Shown here piece after piece: positions 37,149-45,294 of a stretch of DNA of 64,000 bases. Every line of letters starts with the position of its first letter. Positions within the stretch are counted from its first letter, which is position 1. The position numbers and the translations under genes are program-made. The notes under the pieces were generated by a model. The model was not told the DNA's origin and did not search any database. It was given only the letters and a program-made list of their open reading frames with translations. Source of the stretch: Streptomyces fulvoviolaceus (GTDB taxonomy: Bacteria; Actinomycetota; Actinomycetes; Streptomycetales; Streptomycetaceae); assembly GCF_000718165.1 (NCBI RefSeq), contig NZ_JOEY01000001.1:310001-374000 (forward strand), given 5' to 3'.

Positions 37149-38774
37149 ATGGGCGCGACTCTGCGCGCTGTACGCGCTCTCGTGCTGCTCGCCGGCTTCT
37201 ATCTGCTCGGCGTGGTCCTGCTGGCGGTGCTCGTCGGCATCGACTGGCTGCTGTACCGGTACGCACCGGCCAGTCTCGCGGCGAAGCTGTACCTCGTCTC
37301 CGTACTCCTGGCGATCCCGGTGGTCCGCGGCCTGTTCATGCTGCGCACCCCGCGCGAGGAGGAAACGGCGGGCCTGCCCGCCACAGAGGCCGACGAGCCC
37401 GAACTCTGGCGCACCGTAAGGGAGTTGGCCGAGCAGGTCGGCACCCGCGCCCCGTCCCGCATCCTGCTGACGGCCGACGTCAACGCCGCCGTGGCCGAGG
37501 ACGCCCGGCTGCTCGGCCTGCTGCCCGGCCCGCGCCGCCTGTACCTCGGCGTACCGCTGCTGCAGGGCCTGTCCGAGGCCCAGTTGCGGGCGGTCCTGGC
37601 CCATGAACTGGGCCATTACTCGAACTCCGACACCCGCCTGGCCGCCCTCACCGTGCGCGGCCGCGCCCAGGTCCTGCGCACCATCACGCACTTCGAGCAG
37701 CGGGCCGACAAGAGCGCGGCGCGCGAGCAGGCCCGGCAGGAGAAGAAGAACGCCAAGGCCGAGGCGAAGGGCAAGCAGGCCAAGGAGGTCGACCCCGGCC
37801 ACGCGGGCGTGACGTACCGGATGATGGCGAAGATCTACATCACCTACGCCAAGCTGTACTTCCGCGCCACGCTCTCCGTCTCCCGCCGCCAGGAGTACGC
37901 CGCCGACGCCGCTGCCGCCCGCATCGCCGGACGCGACGCCACCGCGGCCGCCCTGCGCGAGATCCCGGTGCTGGACGCCTCGTTCGGGTTCTACATGAAC
38001 TGCTACGCGACCCTGGGATCGGGCTCGGAGCTGCTGCCGCCGCGCGGCGAGGTGTTCGGCGGCTTCGGCCGGATGCTGAGCGCCCGGCAACTCGAACTCG
38101 CCGGGATGCGCACGGAGCTGCCGACGGAGCCTTCGTCGCCGTACGACTCGCATCCGCCGATCGCCGACCGGGTCCGCCGTATCGAGGAACTCCCCGACGA
38201 CGGACGCGCGGACGAGGCCCGGGGCGCGGCCCTCGACCTCCTGTCCGACGCGCAGAACACCCTGGTCGCCCTGGAAGACGTGGCCCTGACGGACGACGTA
38301 CGGCGCTTCAGCCGCACCCGCGACTGGCAGGAGCTGCTCGATCGGACGATGGCCGAGTCGTTCGGCTCCGGCAGCACATCCCTGCACCGGGCCTACGTCA
38401 TGTACACCAAGGACCAGCCGACGCTGCCCGCGCTGCTGAAGTTGATCGAGGACGGCCAGTTGTGGCAGCTCGCGAAGCGGCTGCCGCTGTCCGACGAGGC
38501 GGCCGCCGCGAACGGCCGCGCCTTCCGCGAGTTCGTACGCCCGACCCTGCACAGGTCGCTGATCAGCATGGCCCTGGCCGAGCTCAACGCCCGCTCGCTG
38601 CTGCGCTGGGAGTTCTCCTGGGAGCGGTCGGCGATCCCGCACCTGCCGCCGGCCCCCGACGGCACCGAGACCGACCTCGCCGAGGTGGTCGCCCCGGCGG
38701 TCGCCGACGCCCCCGACACCGCCCCGCTGCGGGCGCTGCTCGCCAACGACTCCCAGCACCGAGGTGCACTGTGA
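37149..38774 (+). CDS. M48 family membrane metalloprotease
   Basis: 541 residues. Two N-terminal membrane helices (LVLLAGFYLLGVVLLAVLVG and LYLVSVLLAIPVVRGLFML) lead to a zinc protease domain with HELGH at 152-156 and the third ligand Glu in SRRQEYAADAAAAR. This is the HtpX/Ste24 pattern, implying membrane-protein quality control. ATG 37149 follows GGGGGG by about 10 bases. Three copies of a CCTGTGATC-like unit lie upstream (37101-37135). Its stop overlaps the next gene (GTGA), so protease and following paralog are co-translated. Confidence 0.9.
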   Translation: MGATLRAVRALVLLAGFYLLGVVLLAVLVGIDWLLYRYAPASLAAKLYLVSVLLAIPVVRGLFMLRTPREEETAGLPATEADEPELWRTVRELAEQVGTRAPSRILLTADVNAAVAEDARLLGLLPGPRRLYLGVPLLQGLSEAQLRAVLAHELGHYSNSDTRLAALTVRGRAQVLRTITHFEQRADKSAAREQARQEKKNAKAEAKGKQAKEVDPGHAGVTYRMMAKIYITYAKLYFRATLSVSRRQEYAADAAAARIAGRDATAAALREIPVLDASFGFYMNCYATLGSGSELLPPRGEVFGGFGRMLSARQLELAGMRTELPTEPSSPYDSHPPIADRVRRIEELPDDGRADEARGAALDLLSDAQNTLVALEDVALTDDVRRFSRTRDWQELLDRTMAESFGSGSTSLHRAYVMYTKDQPTLPALLKLIEDGQLWQLAKRLPLSDEAAAANGRAFREFVRPTLHRSLISMALAELNARSLLRWEFSWERSAIPHLPPAPDGTETDLAEVVAPAVADAPDTAPLRALLANDSQHRGAL

Positions 38775-39880
38775 TCATCCTCTGGGTCGTCCTGGCCCTC
38801 ATCGGACTTCCCCTGCTCGCCCTGGGCCTGTACTTCCTCAAGGCCATCGTCCAGGGCGCGATCGAGGGATGGCGCGGGACGGACGACGACGCCGACGGGC
38901 CGTACGAACTGCCCGCCGCGGCCGCCGCCCTCGGGATGCTGCCGCCCGACCGGCAGAACAAGGACTCCGCGGGGCCGGTCCCGGCCGCGCTCACCGCGGC
39001 GCTCGACGCGGCCAGGGCCGGCGACTGGCAGCCCGCCGCGGCCCTGCTGGACGCGACGGCCGCCGAGCGGGACTGGGAGTACCGCTCCGTCCACAGCTCA
39101 TGGCTCGCGTCCGTCGCCGCCGAGGACGACACCTGGCTGCTGGCCTGGGAGGCCGCCCGCCCCGACGACCCGGGGGCCGCCCTGGTGCGGGCCCGCAGCA
39201 CGGTGGCGCTGGCGGGGAACATCCGCGGTGCGCAGCGGGCGAAGCACACCACCGCCGAGCAGTTCGAGGGCTTCCACCGAGTGATGGCCCAGTCCCAGGA
39301 GCACCACGCCCGCGCGGTCGCGCTCGGTGTCGAGGGCGACCCGACGCCGTACAGCGCCCAGATCTCGACCGCGCTGGGCCTCGGCTATCCGCACGCCGAG
39401 ATGGATCGCATCTGGAAGGAGATCACCGACCGCGCCCCGCACCACTTCTCGGCCCACTACACGGCGCTGCAGTACTGGTGCGCCAAGTGGCGCGGCTCCG
39501 AGAAGCTGGCCCGCGACTTCGCGGCCGACGCCGCCGCGAAGGCGCCCCTGGGCAGCCTGATGACGGTGTTCCCGCTGATCGCGCACTTCGAGCACGACGA
39601 GTCCGACTCGGCGGACGGCGACCGTACGCCCGAGATGCGGGCCCTGGTCGACGCGGCGCTCGCGGACGTGGCCGCCGCCGATCCGTCCCACCCGCACGTG
39701 GCGGAGGTGCGCCACCTGCTGGCGTACTACCTGTGCCTGCAGGACCGCGACGAGGCGGCCGTGGAGCAGTTCCGGCTGGTGGACGGGTACGTGGACTCGC
39801 TGCCCTGGAAGTACCGGGGTGATCCTGCGGGCGAGTACTGCCGGATGCGGGATCTGAGCCTGGCGAACGCGGCGGGCTGA
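38771..39880 (+). CDS. Single-pass membrane protein, paralog of the protein at 35856
   Basis: 369 residues. An N-terminal helix ([22 protein letters not shown]), a short Asp-rich stretch, then a helical domain matching the protein at 35856 over about 200 residues. Shared pieces include [35 protein letters not shown] and [17 protein letters not shown] 38771 overlaps the protease stop by 4 bases and has GAGGTG upstream. With the upstream paralog it flanks the M48 protease, so the three probably act as one membrane assembly. Confidence 0.82.
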   Translation: MIILWVVLALIGLPLLALGLYFLKAIVQGAIEGWRGTDDDADGPYELPAAAAALGMLPPDRQNKDSAGPVPAALTAALDAARAGDWQPAAALLDATAAERDWEYRSVHSSWLASVAAEDDTWLLAWEAARPDDPGAALVRARSTVALAGNIRGAQRAKHTTAEQFEGFHRVMAQSQEHHARAVALGVEGDPTPYSAQISTALGLGYPHAEMDRIWKEITDRAPHHFSAHYTALQYWCAKWRGSEKLARDFAADAAAKAPLGSLMTVFPLIAHFEHDESDSADGDRTPEMRALVDAALADVAAADPSHPHVAEVRHLLAYYLCLQDRDEAAVEQFRLVDGYVDSLPWKYRGDPAGEYCRMRDLSLANAAG

Positions 39881-39966
39881 CCGGGGGTCTGGCGGAATCC
39901 GGGGCGGCGCGGAAACGTTGTTCTCGCTGCCGCCCCCACGCTCGCCCGAACGAAGGAGCCCGCGTC

Positions 39967-40680
39967 ATGCTGTTCGGCCGTACGCCCGTCCTGCCCACCC
40001 CCGAGCAGGCGCTGAAGGGCCGCCCGGAGCCGGCGTTCACGGTCCCCGACCGCCACACCGTCCTCGGCACCCCGCTGCTCGGCCCCTACCCCGAGGGCTA
40101 CGGGATCGCCGACTTCGGCCTCGGCTGCTTCTGGGGCGCCGAGCGCAAGTTCTGGCAGCTCCCGGTGGGCGTCTGGACCACCCTGGTCGGATACCAGGGC
40201 GGCCACACCGAGAACCCGATGTACGAGGAGGTCTGCTCGGGCCTGACGGGTCACACGGAGGCGGTCCGCGTCGTCTACGACCCCGCCTTGATCTCGTACG
40301 AACGCCTCCTGAAGACCTTCTGGGAGTCCCACGACCCCACCCAGGGCTTCCGCCAGGGCAACGACGTGGGCACCCAGTACCGCTCCGCGATCTACACCCA
40401 CTCTCCCGAGCAGGCGGCGGTGGCCGAGGCCTCCCGAGAGGCCTACCAGAAGGTCCTGACGGGCTCGGGCTACGGCACGATCACGACGGAGATCCTGCCG
40501 GTGGAGGGGCGGACCTTCTATGCGGCTGAGGGCTATCACCAGCAGTACTTGGACAAGAACCCGGCCGGGTACTGCGGGATCGGCGGGACGGGGGTCAAGC
40601 TGAGTACCCCGTTCGAAACCAACTGGGGGGCGTCTTGCCCCACGGGGGTCGCGCCCGCGCCGGAGATCGCAGAACAGTAG
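39967..40680 (+). CDS. msrA: Peptide-methionine (S)-S-oxide reductase with altered C terminus
   Basis: 237 residues. The catalytic Cys54 is in GCFWG, with [36 protein letters not shown] and the recycling Cys in YCGIGG. The enzyme reduces methionine S-sulfoxide, repairing oxidised proteins in the cytosol. ATG 39967 follows AAGGAGC. Odd feature: after GGTGV a 12-residue block (211-222; [12 protein letters not shown]) interrupts the expected SCPIGVA tail, which then resumes as SCPTGVAP. An intact SCPIGVA tail lies 2 kb downstream at 42617-42652. A second msrA is at 44551. Confidence 0.93.
   Translation: MLFGRTPVLPTPEQALKGRPEPAFTVPDRHTVLGTPLLGPYPEGYGIADFGLGCFWGAERKFWQLPVGVWTTLVGYQGGHTENPMYEEVCSGLTGHTEAVRVVYDPALISYERLLKTFWESHDPTQGFRQGNDVGTQYRSAIYTHSPEQAAVAEASREAYQKVLTGSGYGTITTEILPVEGRTFYAAEGYHQQYLDKNPAGYCGIGGTGVKLSTPFETNWGASCPTGVAPAPEIAEQ
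40597..40632 (+). repeat. AAGCTGAGT repeat, copy 1 (inside msrA 3' end)
   Basis: A 36-base block begins AAGCTGAGT and ends AACTGGGGGGCG. It matches 41174-41203 with gaps (shared AAGCTGAGT, GTTCG and AACTGGGGG). Both copies follow GGGACGGGG and precede a TGCC-containing stretch. Confidence 0.75.
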
Positions 40681-41129
40681 GTCTGCAACCTCGCGCCCAC
40701 TGGAGCGGGTGTGCTGTCGGCTGCCAGGGGGCAAAGAGCAGCCGACTCGGCGGCTTAGGACAGTGGTGGGGCGTCCTGGCCGGCGCACTCCTCATCGCAG
40801 CGTGGATCAATGAATCAGCAGGCCCAGCGGTGATCATCGCCCTGTCCGCGGCGGTCCTCCTCTGGTCCTTCTTCCAAGCTCCAGTGACCTGCGGGGCTCC
40901 AGTCAGGGGACGAGTCGATGGCTGCCGCAACAACGCGACCGGCATCCTCATGGGCTGCCACATCCATCAGCACCGCTGGCAGAAACTCAAGTTGCTGATC
41001 GTCCGGCGGCGTGTGCGTGAGTTCTGCTCCGGACTGTTCTCAGACGGCAAGGCCGCCCTCGTCACACTCGCAGCAGCAGGCAGCTTCCTCTCAGGACCGG
41101 TGGCGCTCATACCTGGCGTCGCCGTCTGA
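40635..41129 (+). CDS. Cys-rich two-helix membrane protein, start uncertain
   Basis: Up to 164 residues. Two hydrophobic segments ([14 protein letters not shown] and [18 protein letters not shown]) are followed by a Cys/His cluster of type C-x(9)-C-x(8)-C ending [12 protein letters not shown], which may bind metal, then a last hydrophobic segment. It resembles, from memory, small Streptomyces proteins with the pattern CRNNxxGLLxGC. TTG 40635 behind GGGGGG is the only start found upstream of the helices; it would overlap the msrA tail. An in-frame TTA codon at 40755-40757 would make expression depend on the bldA tRNA. The gene is flanked by AAGCTGAGT repeats, suggesting transfer. Confidence 0.6.
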   Translation: MPHGGRARAGDRRTVGLQPRAHWSGCAVGCQGAKSSRLGGLGQWWGVLAGALLIAAWINESAGPAVIIALSAAVLLWSFFQAPVTCGAPVRGRVDGCRNNATGILMGCHIHQHRWQKLKLLIVRRRVREFCSGLFSDGKAALVTLAAAGSFLSGPVALIPGVAV

Positions 41130-41173
41130 AACAACGGGTCACCTGACAGCAGAGCCCCGCCGGGACGGGGGGC

Positions 41174-41203
41174 AAGCTGAGTGTTCGGGACGAACTGGGG
41201 GCG
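41174..41203 (+). repeat. AAGCTGAGT repeat, copy 2
   Basis: A 30-base block downstream of the Cys-rich gene, preceded by GGGACGGGG (41162-41170) and followed by TGTTGCC, like copy 1 in msrA. With copy 1 it brackets the Cys-rich gene in direct orientation. Confidence 0.7.
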
Positions 41204-41358
41204 TGTTGCCGGCGGGCCTGATTGCAGTTCCGGAAGCTGTGGACGAGTGAGCGGCCGGTCCAGGGGCTTCTGCTTCAGCCCGGCGCACCTCGTATGACCA
41301 GGCATACAAGATGTCAGCAGTGATACCCATGTGCGTTGAGTCCCCATAAGGTGCATCC

Positions 41359-42474
41359 GTGACTGCCACGTTGAGTTCCACGAGAGCCCGGGCCGCGCTC
41401 CGCACATCGGCGCGGGTCTCCGGGGAGTTGCTGCTCATATTCCTGATGCTCGCGGTGGCCCTGTGGATCCTGGGCCGGATGTGGTCGGTCGTCTGGCCGC
41501 TCGTGATCGGCCTGCTGTTGACCACGCTGACCTGGCCACCGACTCGTTTCCTGCGGCGTCACGGGTGGAAACCCGCCCTCGCCGCGTCAGTCGTGACAGT
41601 GCTGTTCCTCCTGGTCGCCATGGGCGTCGTGGCACTGATCGCGGTACCGGTGGCATCGCAGTCCGGGGAACTGAGCGACGGTGTGTTCAAGGGCGTTCAG
41701 GAGTTGCGCGAGTGGGCCGCCGGGCCGCCGTTGAACATCGATGACGCGCAGATCAACAAGGCCTTCGACACCGCGGTCTCCCGCGCACAAGACGGTCTGG
41801 GCAACCTGGCGGGCGCTGTCGTCACGGGAGTGAGCACCGTGCTGAACGGTCTGGTCTCCGCCGTCCTGGCCCTCTTCCTGATGTTCTTCTTCCTCAAGGA
41901 CGGCCCACGGTTCCTGCCGTGGCTCGCCCGTCAGCTGCCCGGTCGACTCGCCACCGACGTCCCGACCGTGGCCGCGCGCGGCTGGAACACCCTGGGCTCG
42001 TTCGTGCGCTCCCAGGCGGCTGTCGGCCTGCTCGACGCCGTCCTGATCGGCCTGGGTTTGTGGATCTTGGACGTACCCCTGGTGCTTCCCCTGGCCGTAC
42101 TGACCTTCGTCACCGCGTTCGTGCCGATCATCGGTGCTCTGTTCGCCGGTCTCGTCGCGGTTCTTATCGCGCTGGTCTCCAACGGCCTGACGGACGCGCT
42201 GATCGTGCTGGCCATCATCGTGGTGGTGCAGCAGCTCGAGGGCAACGTGTTCCAGCCCATGATCCAAAGCCGTGGGCTCGGCCTCCACGCGGCCGTGATC
42301 CTGCTGGCGGTGACATTGGGCGGCAGTCTGGCCGGCATCGTGGGGAGTCTGCTCGCGGTACCGGTCGCCGCGCTGATCGCGGTGGTCTGGGGCTACGTGC
42401 GTGAGCAGCTCCGCGAACCGTCCCAGGGTCCGGGGACCGACGGCCTGGACACCGGCGACCCCGTCCCGTCCTAG
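41359..42474 (+). CDS. AI-2E family (PerM-like) membrane permease
   Basis: 371 residues with about seven or eight hydrophobic segments (LLLIFLMLAVALWILGRMW; VVTVLFLLVAMGVVALIAVPV; AVLTFVTAFVPIIGALFAGLVAVLIAL). The C-terminal EGNVFQPMIQSRGLGLHAAVILLAVTLGG is the AI-2E/UPF0118 signature. Members are putative exporters or permeases; the name from TqsA-type AI-2 export does not fix the substrate. GTG 41359 follows AAGGTG. It is within the segment between the two msrA tails and may have arrived with it. Confidence 0.87.
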   Translation: MTATLSSTRARAALRTSARVSGELLLIFLMLAVALWILGRMWSVVWPLVIGLLLTTLTWPPTRFLRRHGWKPALAASVVTVLFLLVAMGVVALIAVPVASQSGELSDGVFKGVQELREWAAGPPLNIDDAQINKAFDTAVSRAQDGLGNLAGAVVTGVSTVLNGLVSAVLALFLMFFFLKDGPRFLPWLARQLPGRLATDVPTVAARGWNTLGSFVRSQAAVGLLDAVLIGLGLWILDVPLVLPLAVLTFVTAFVPIIGALFAGLVAVLIALVSNGLTDALIVLAIIVVVQQLEGNVFQPMIQSRGLGLHAAVILLAVTLGGSLAGIVGSLLAVPVAALIAVVWGYVREQLREPSQGPGTDGLDTGDPVPS

Positions 42475-42616
42475 GCATGTGCGGGTGGGTGCGGCTCCGT
42501 CGCCGTCTCCGCCGGCTGGTGATTTGTCCATCTACATGGCTGAGAGGCCGCTCCGCCCGACCACCAGCTCGAACGCATGGGTCACATGGCAGCACAGGCT
42601 CGCCGGGACGGGGGTC

Positions 42617-42652
42617 TCGTGCCCGATCGGTGTGGCCAAGGCGGATGGCTGA
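42617..42652 (+). pseudogene. msrA: Displaced 3' end of an msrA gene
   Basis: The reading frame SCPIGVAKADG-stop lies right after GGGACGGGGGTC and has no coding match further upstream. It looks like the original msrA 3' end pushed away by an insertion or rearrangement that supplied msrA with a new tail. Confidence 0.65.
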
Positions 42653-42733
42653 CCGCAGGTGTTCGGCTCGTACGTTCCCTCCGCTGAGCCCTGAAGACCC
42701 GCGCAGGTGCGAATCCGTCCGGTGAGCCGTTGA

Positions 42734-42752
42734 CCTTGACACGGTGACAAGG
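42734..42752. promoter_or_regulatory. MerR-family operator of the HEAT operon
   Basis: CCTTGACACGGTGACAAGG is a near-palindrome (one mismatched pair and a centre base), overlapping TTGACC (42730-42735). A -10-like TTCACT starts 19 bases after it, the long spacer typical of MerR-activated promoters. The MerR gene is second in this operon, so autoregulation is likely. Confidence 0.75.
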
Positions 42753-42782
42753 CTTTCACTGCTTGCCGAGGAGGTGGTCTCG

Positions 42783-43457
42783 GTGACCATGACGGGACAG
42801 GACGCAGATGCGATACGGGTGCTCCAGGGCAGCCTGGAGGACGGCCGTTCGTCCGTGCGGCTGCGGGCGGCTCTGGCGGTCGGCACGGCGCCGGATCCGC
42901 GCTTCGTCGGCAAGCTCGTCGAGCGATGCGCGGTCGAGCCCGAGTTCTTCGTCCGGGACATGCTGACCTGGGCGCTCACCCGCCACCCGGTGTCCATGAC
43001 GCTCCCCGCGCTGCTCCGCGAAGTCCGCTCGGAGCGTGCGCAGGCGCGGAGCCAGGCGTTGCACACGCTGTCCAAGATCGGGGACCGGCGGGCGTGGCCG
43101 GCGATCACGCGGGCGCTCCTGGCCGACGCCGACGACGAGGTGGCGCGGAGCGCCTGGCGGGCCGCGGTCGTGCTCGTGCCGGAGGGCGAGGAGTCCGGGT
43201 TGGCCGCGGTGCTGGCGACGCAGCTCGGGCGAGGTGAGCGGGAGACGCAGTTGAGTCTCAGCCGGGCGCTGGTCGCGTTGGGTGAGGTCGTTCTGTCGGC
43301 TCTGCGTGCTGCGACGACGGCCACCGACCGGCGTGTGCGCACGCACGCGCTCGCCACGGAACGGCTGCTGCGCGACCCTGATGCCGGATTCGAGTTCGCG
43401 ATCGAGGAGGCGAAGCGCGTGGTGGCCCTCGGTGGGTCCGGCCAGGAGGGACGATAG
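42783..43457 (+). CDS. HEAT-repeat protein
   Basis: 224 residues made of helical HEAT-type repeats (VRLRAALAVGTAPDPRFVGKLVERC; QALHTLSKIGDRRAWPAITRALL; LSRALVALGEVVLSALRAA). No catalytic motif. GTG 42783 is preferred because GAGGAGG lies 8 bases upstream; an earlier GTG (42744) lies within the promoter. It probably binds another protein, possibly the HEAT part of the MerR regulator encoded 3 bases downstream. Such a pair could act as sensor and regulator. Confidence 0.8.
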   Translation: MTMTGQDADAIRVLQGSLEDGRSSVRLRAALAVGTAPDPRFVGKLVERCAVEPEFFVRDMLTWALTRHPVSMTLPALLREVRSERAQARSQALHTLSKIGDRRAWPAITRALLADADDEVARSAWRAAVVLVPEGEESGLAAVLATQLGRGERETQLSLSRALVALGEVVLSALRAATTATDRRVRTHALATERLLRDPDAGFEFAIEEAKRVVALGGSGQEGR

Positions 43458-43460
43458 GAC

Positions 43461-44513
43461 GTGTTGATCGGTGAGGTGGCGCGGCGGTCCGGGGTCAGCG
43501 CCCGCATGCTCAGGCATTACGAGTCGCTCGGGCTGCTGCGGCCTTCGGGTCGTACGGGCTCCGGCTATCGGGAGTACTCCGGCGAGGACATCCGGCGGAT
43601 CTTCCACATCGAGAGCCTGCGGTCGCTGGGACTGTCGCTGCGTGAGATCGGACGCGCGCTCGACGATCCCGGCTTCACGCCCTCGGCGCTCGTCGACGAC
43701 CTCATCCGCCAGACACGCGAACGCATCGCGGCCGAGACCGAGTTGCTCACGCGGCTCCGCCGGATCGATGCCGCGGAACCCGCCGGCTGGGAGGACGTCC
43801 TCCAAGTCGTCGCAGTCCTCCAGGCGCTGGGGTCGAAGAGCGCTGCCGCGCGCCAGCGTGCGGCCCTCTCTTCAGCCGGCGAATTGCCGGTGGAGGCCCT
43901 GGTCGAGGCGGTGCTCAGGGAGACGGACCCGAACGTCGCCGGAGCCCTTCGATGGGCGCTGGCGCGATCGGGCGACGGCGGCACGGCACTGCTGGCGAAG
44001 GGCCTCGCCTCACCGGTGGCCGCGGTGCGCGAACGTGCCGTTCGGTCCCTCGCCGAGATGCCCGGTGACGAGACCACCGCCCTGCTGCGGGACGCCCTCG
44101 CGGACCCCGATGCCGTGATCCGCGGCCATGCGGCGCTGGCCCTCGGGACGCGTGGAGTCGCCGATGCGATCCCGGCGCTCATCGACATGATCGTAGAGGG
44201 AAGGAACGACACCGATGCGGCCGATGCACTGAGCATGCTGGCGAGCGACACCGCGACGGCGGATCAGATCGCCGGCGGGCTCGTCGACCGCCTGGCCCAC
44301 GAGACCACTGAAACCACTGAACCCACCGCACCCACCGCACCCACCGCACCCACCGCACCCACAGAAGCCCCTGCACGCGTACGCCTCACCCAGGCGCTGG
44401 CGGACATCCCCGGGAGCACGGCTTCATGTGCCCTCGTGGAGCTGTCGCAGGACGGGGACCGCGCCGTCGCGCTGACTGCGACGTACCTGCTTCAGCTACG
44501 CGACGCACGGTGA
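43461..44513 (+). CDS. MerR regulator with HEAT-repeat effector domain
   Basis: 350 residues. Residues 1-105 are a MerR domain: IGEVARRSGVSARMLRHYESLGLLRPSGRTGSGYREYS, then the dimer coiled coil. Residues 115-345 are HEAT repeats (RWALARSGDGGTALLAKGL; VRERAVRSLAEMPGDETTALLRDAL) in place of a small-molecule domain. Near residue 290 a Thr-Ala-Pro repeat (four units, 44322-44357) forms a linker. No metal-binding Cys pattern is seen, so a protein or peptide signal is more likely. It is co-transcribed with the HEAT protein gene and should act at 42734-42752. Confidence 0.87.
   Translation: MLIGEVARRSGVSARMLRHYESLGLLRPSGRTGSGYREYSGEDIRRIFHIESLRSLGLSLREIGRALDDPGFTPSALVDDLIRQTRERIAAETELLTRLRRIDAAEPAGWEDVLQVVAVLQALGSKSAAARQRAALSSAGELPVEALVEAVLRETDPNVAGALRWALARSGDGGTALLAKGLASPVAAVRERAVRSLAEMPGDETTALLRDALADPDAVIRGHAALALGTRGVADAIPALIDMIVEGRNDTDAADALSMLASDTATADQIAGGLVDRLAHETTETTEPTAPTAPTAPTAPTEAPARVRLTQALADIPGSTASCALVELSQDGDRAVALTATYLLQLRDAR
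44322..44357 (+). repeat. 9-bp tandem repeat CCCACCGCA x4 in the MerR gene
   Basis: Four perfect units encode Pro-Thr-Ala repeats, an in-frame, slippage-prone linker inside the HEAT region. Confidence 0.9.
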
Positions 44514-44550
44514 CGGATCTCTCCTGGGGTGCCGCACAAGCGGCCGGCCG

Positions 44551-45063
44551 TCAGCCCTCCGCGCGGGCCGGCAGCCGCCATCCCGGGCGCGGGAAGTGGC
44601 AGGTGTAGCCGTCCGGGTAGCGCTGCAGGTAATCCTGATGCTCGGGCTCGGCCTCCCAGAAGGGGCCCACCGGCTCCACCTCGGTGACGACCTTGCCCGG
44701 CCACAGGCCAGAAGCGTCCACATCCGCGATCGTGTCCTCGGCGATCCGCTTCTGCTCGTCATCCACGTAGTAGATCGCCGAGCGGTAGCTGAGGCCGATG
44801 TCGTTGCCCTGGCGGTCCTTGGTGCTCGGGTCGTGGATCTGGAAGAAGAACTCCAGGAGCGCGCGGAAGTCGGTCTTGGCCGGATCGAAAAGGATCTCGA
44901 TGGCCTCCGCGTGCGTGCCGTGGTTGCGGTACGTCGCGTTCGGCACGTCACCCCCGGTGTATCCCACCCGGGTCGCCGTCACGCCCGGAAGTCGGCGGAT
45001 CAGCTCCTCCATCCCCCAGAAGCATCCGCCCGCCAGCACGGCCCTCTGCGTCTGCGCAGCCAT
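44551..45063 (-). CDS. msrA: Peptide-methionine (S)-S-oxide reductase, second copy
   Basis: 170 residues of the short MsrA class. The catalytic Cys14 is in [67 protein letters not shown] are family motifs. There is no C-terminal recycling Cys pair as in the longer enzyme. ATG 45063 is chosen because GGGAGG is 6 bases upstream. It differs strongly from the msrA at 39967, so this is not a recent duplication. The 230 bases up to the hydrolase gene hold no clear feature. Confidence 0.93.
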   Translation of the reverse strand: MAAQTQRAVLAGGCFWGMEELIRRLPGVTATRVGYTGGDVPNATYRNHGTHAEAIEILFDPAKTDFRALLEFFFQIHDPSTKDRQGNDIGLSYRSAIYYVDDEQKRIAEDTIADVDASGLWPGKVVTEVEPVGPFWEAEPEHQDYLQRYPDGYTCHFPRPGWRLPARAEG

Positions 45064-45294
45064 CGCGGCCCTCCCATATCTGTCAGCTCGGTCACTCGGG
45101 CTACTCGGCTCGCACACCACCGGCATCCCACACCCACCCTCCTCAACGCACGAGGGTTCCCGACGATTCCGTGCCCGCCCGACCGGCCCTGCGGTGGCCC
45201 ACCCCCACGCCGGTCAGGCCGCCGGATCCCCCGGAGCTGCTGACCGACGTCCGGCGCTGGGCGCAGGACGTCGGTCAGGTCAGATCAGGTCAGA

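Larger units (their letters stand above)
42475..42782. other. Intergenic region with displaced msrA tail and MerR operator
   Basis: About 300 bases without an intact gene. 42605-42616 repeats GGGACGGGGGTC, present in msrA at 40585-40596, and 42617-42652 encodes SCPIGVAKADG followed by TGA, the usual end of a streptomycete MsrA. The rest is spacer plus the HEAT-operon promoter. Confidence 0.75.

Noticed and set aside
42401..42652. 83-codon open frame as a gene
   Set aside because: It begins inside the permease gene and only its last dozen residues look like protein, matching an MsrA tail; treated as a remnant.
44551..45063. Second msrA as part of the 40.6-42.7 kb insertion
   Set aside because: It belongs to a different MsrA subgroup, is on the other strand and lies outside the repeats, so there is no sign it moved with the segment.
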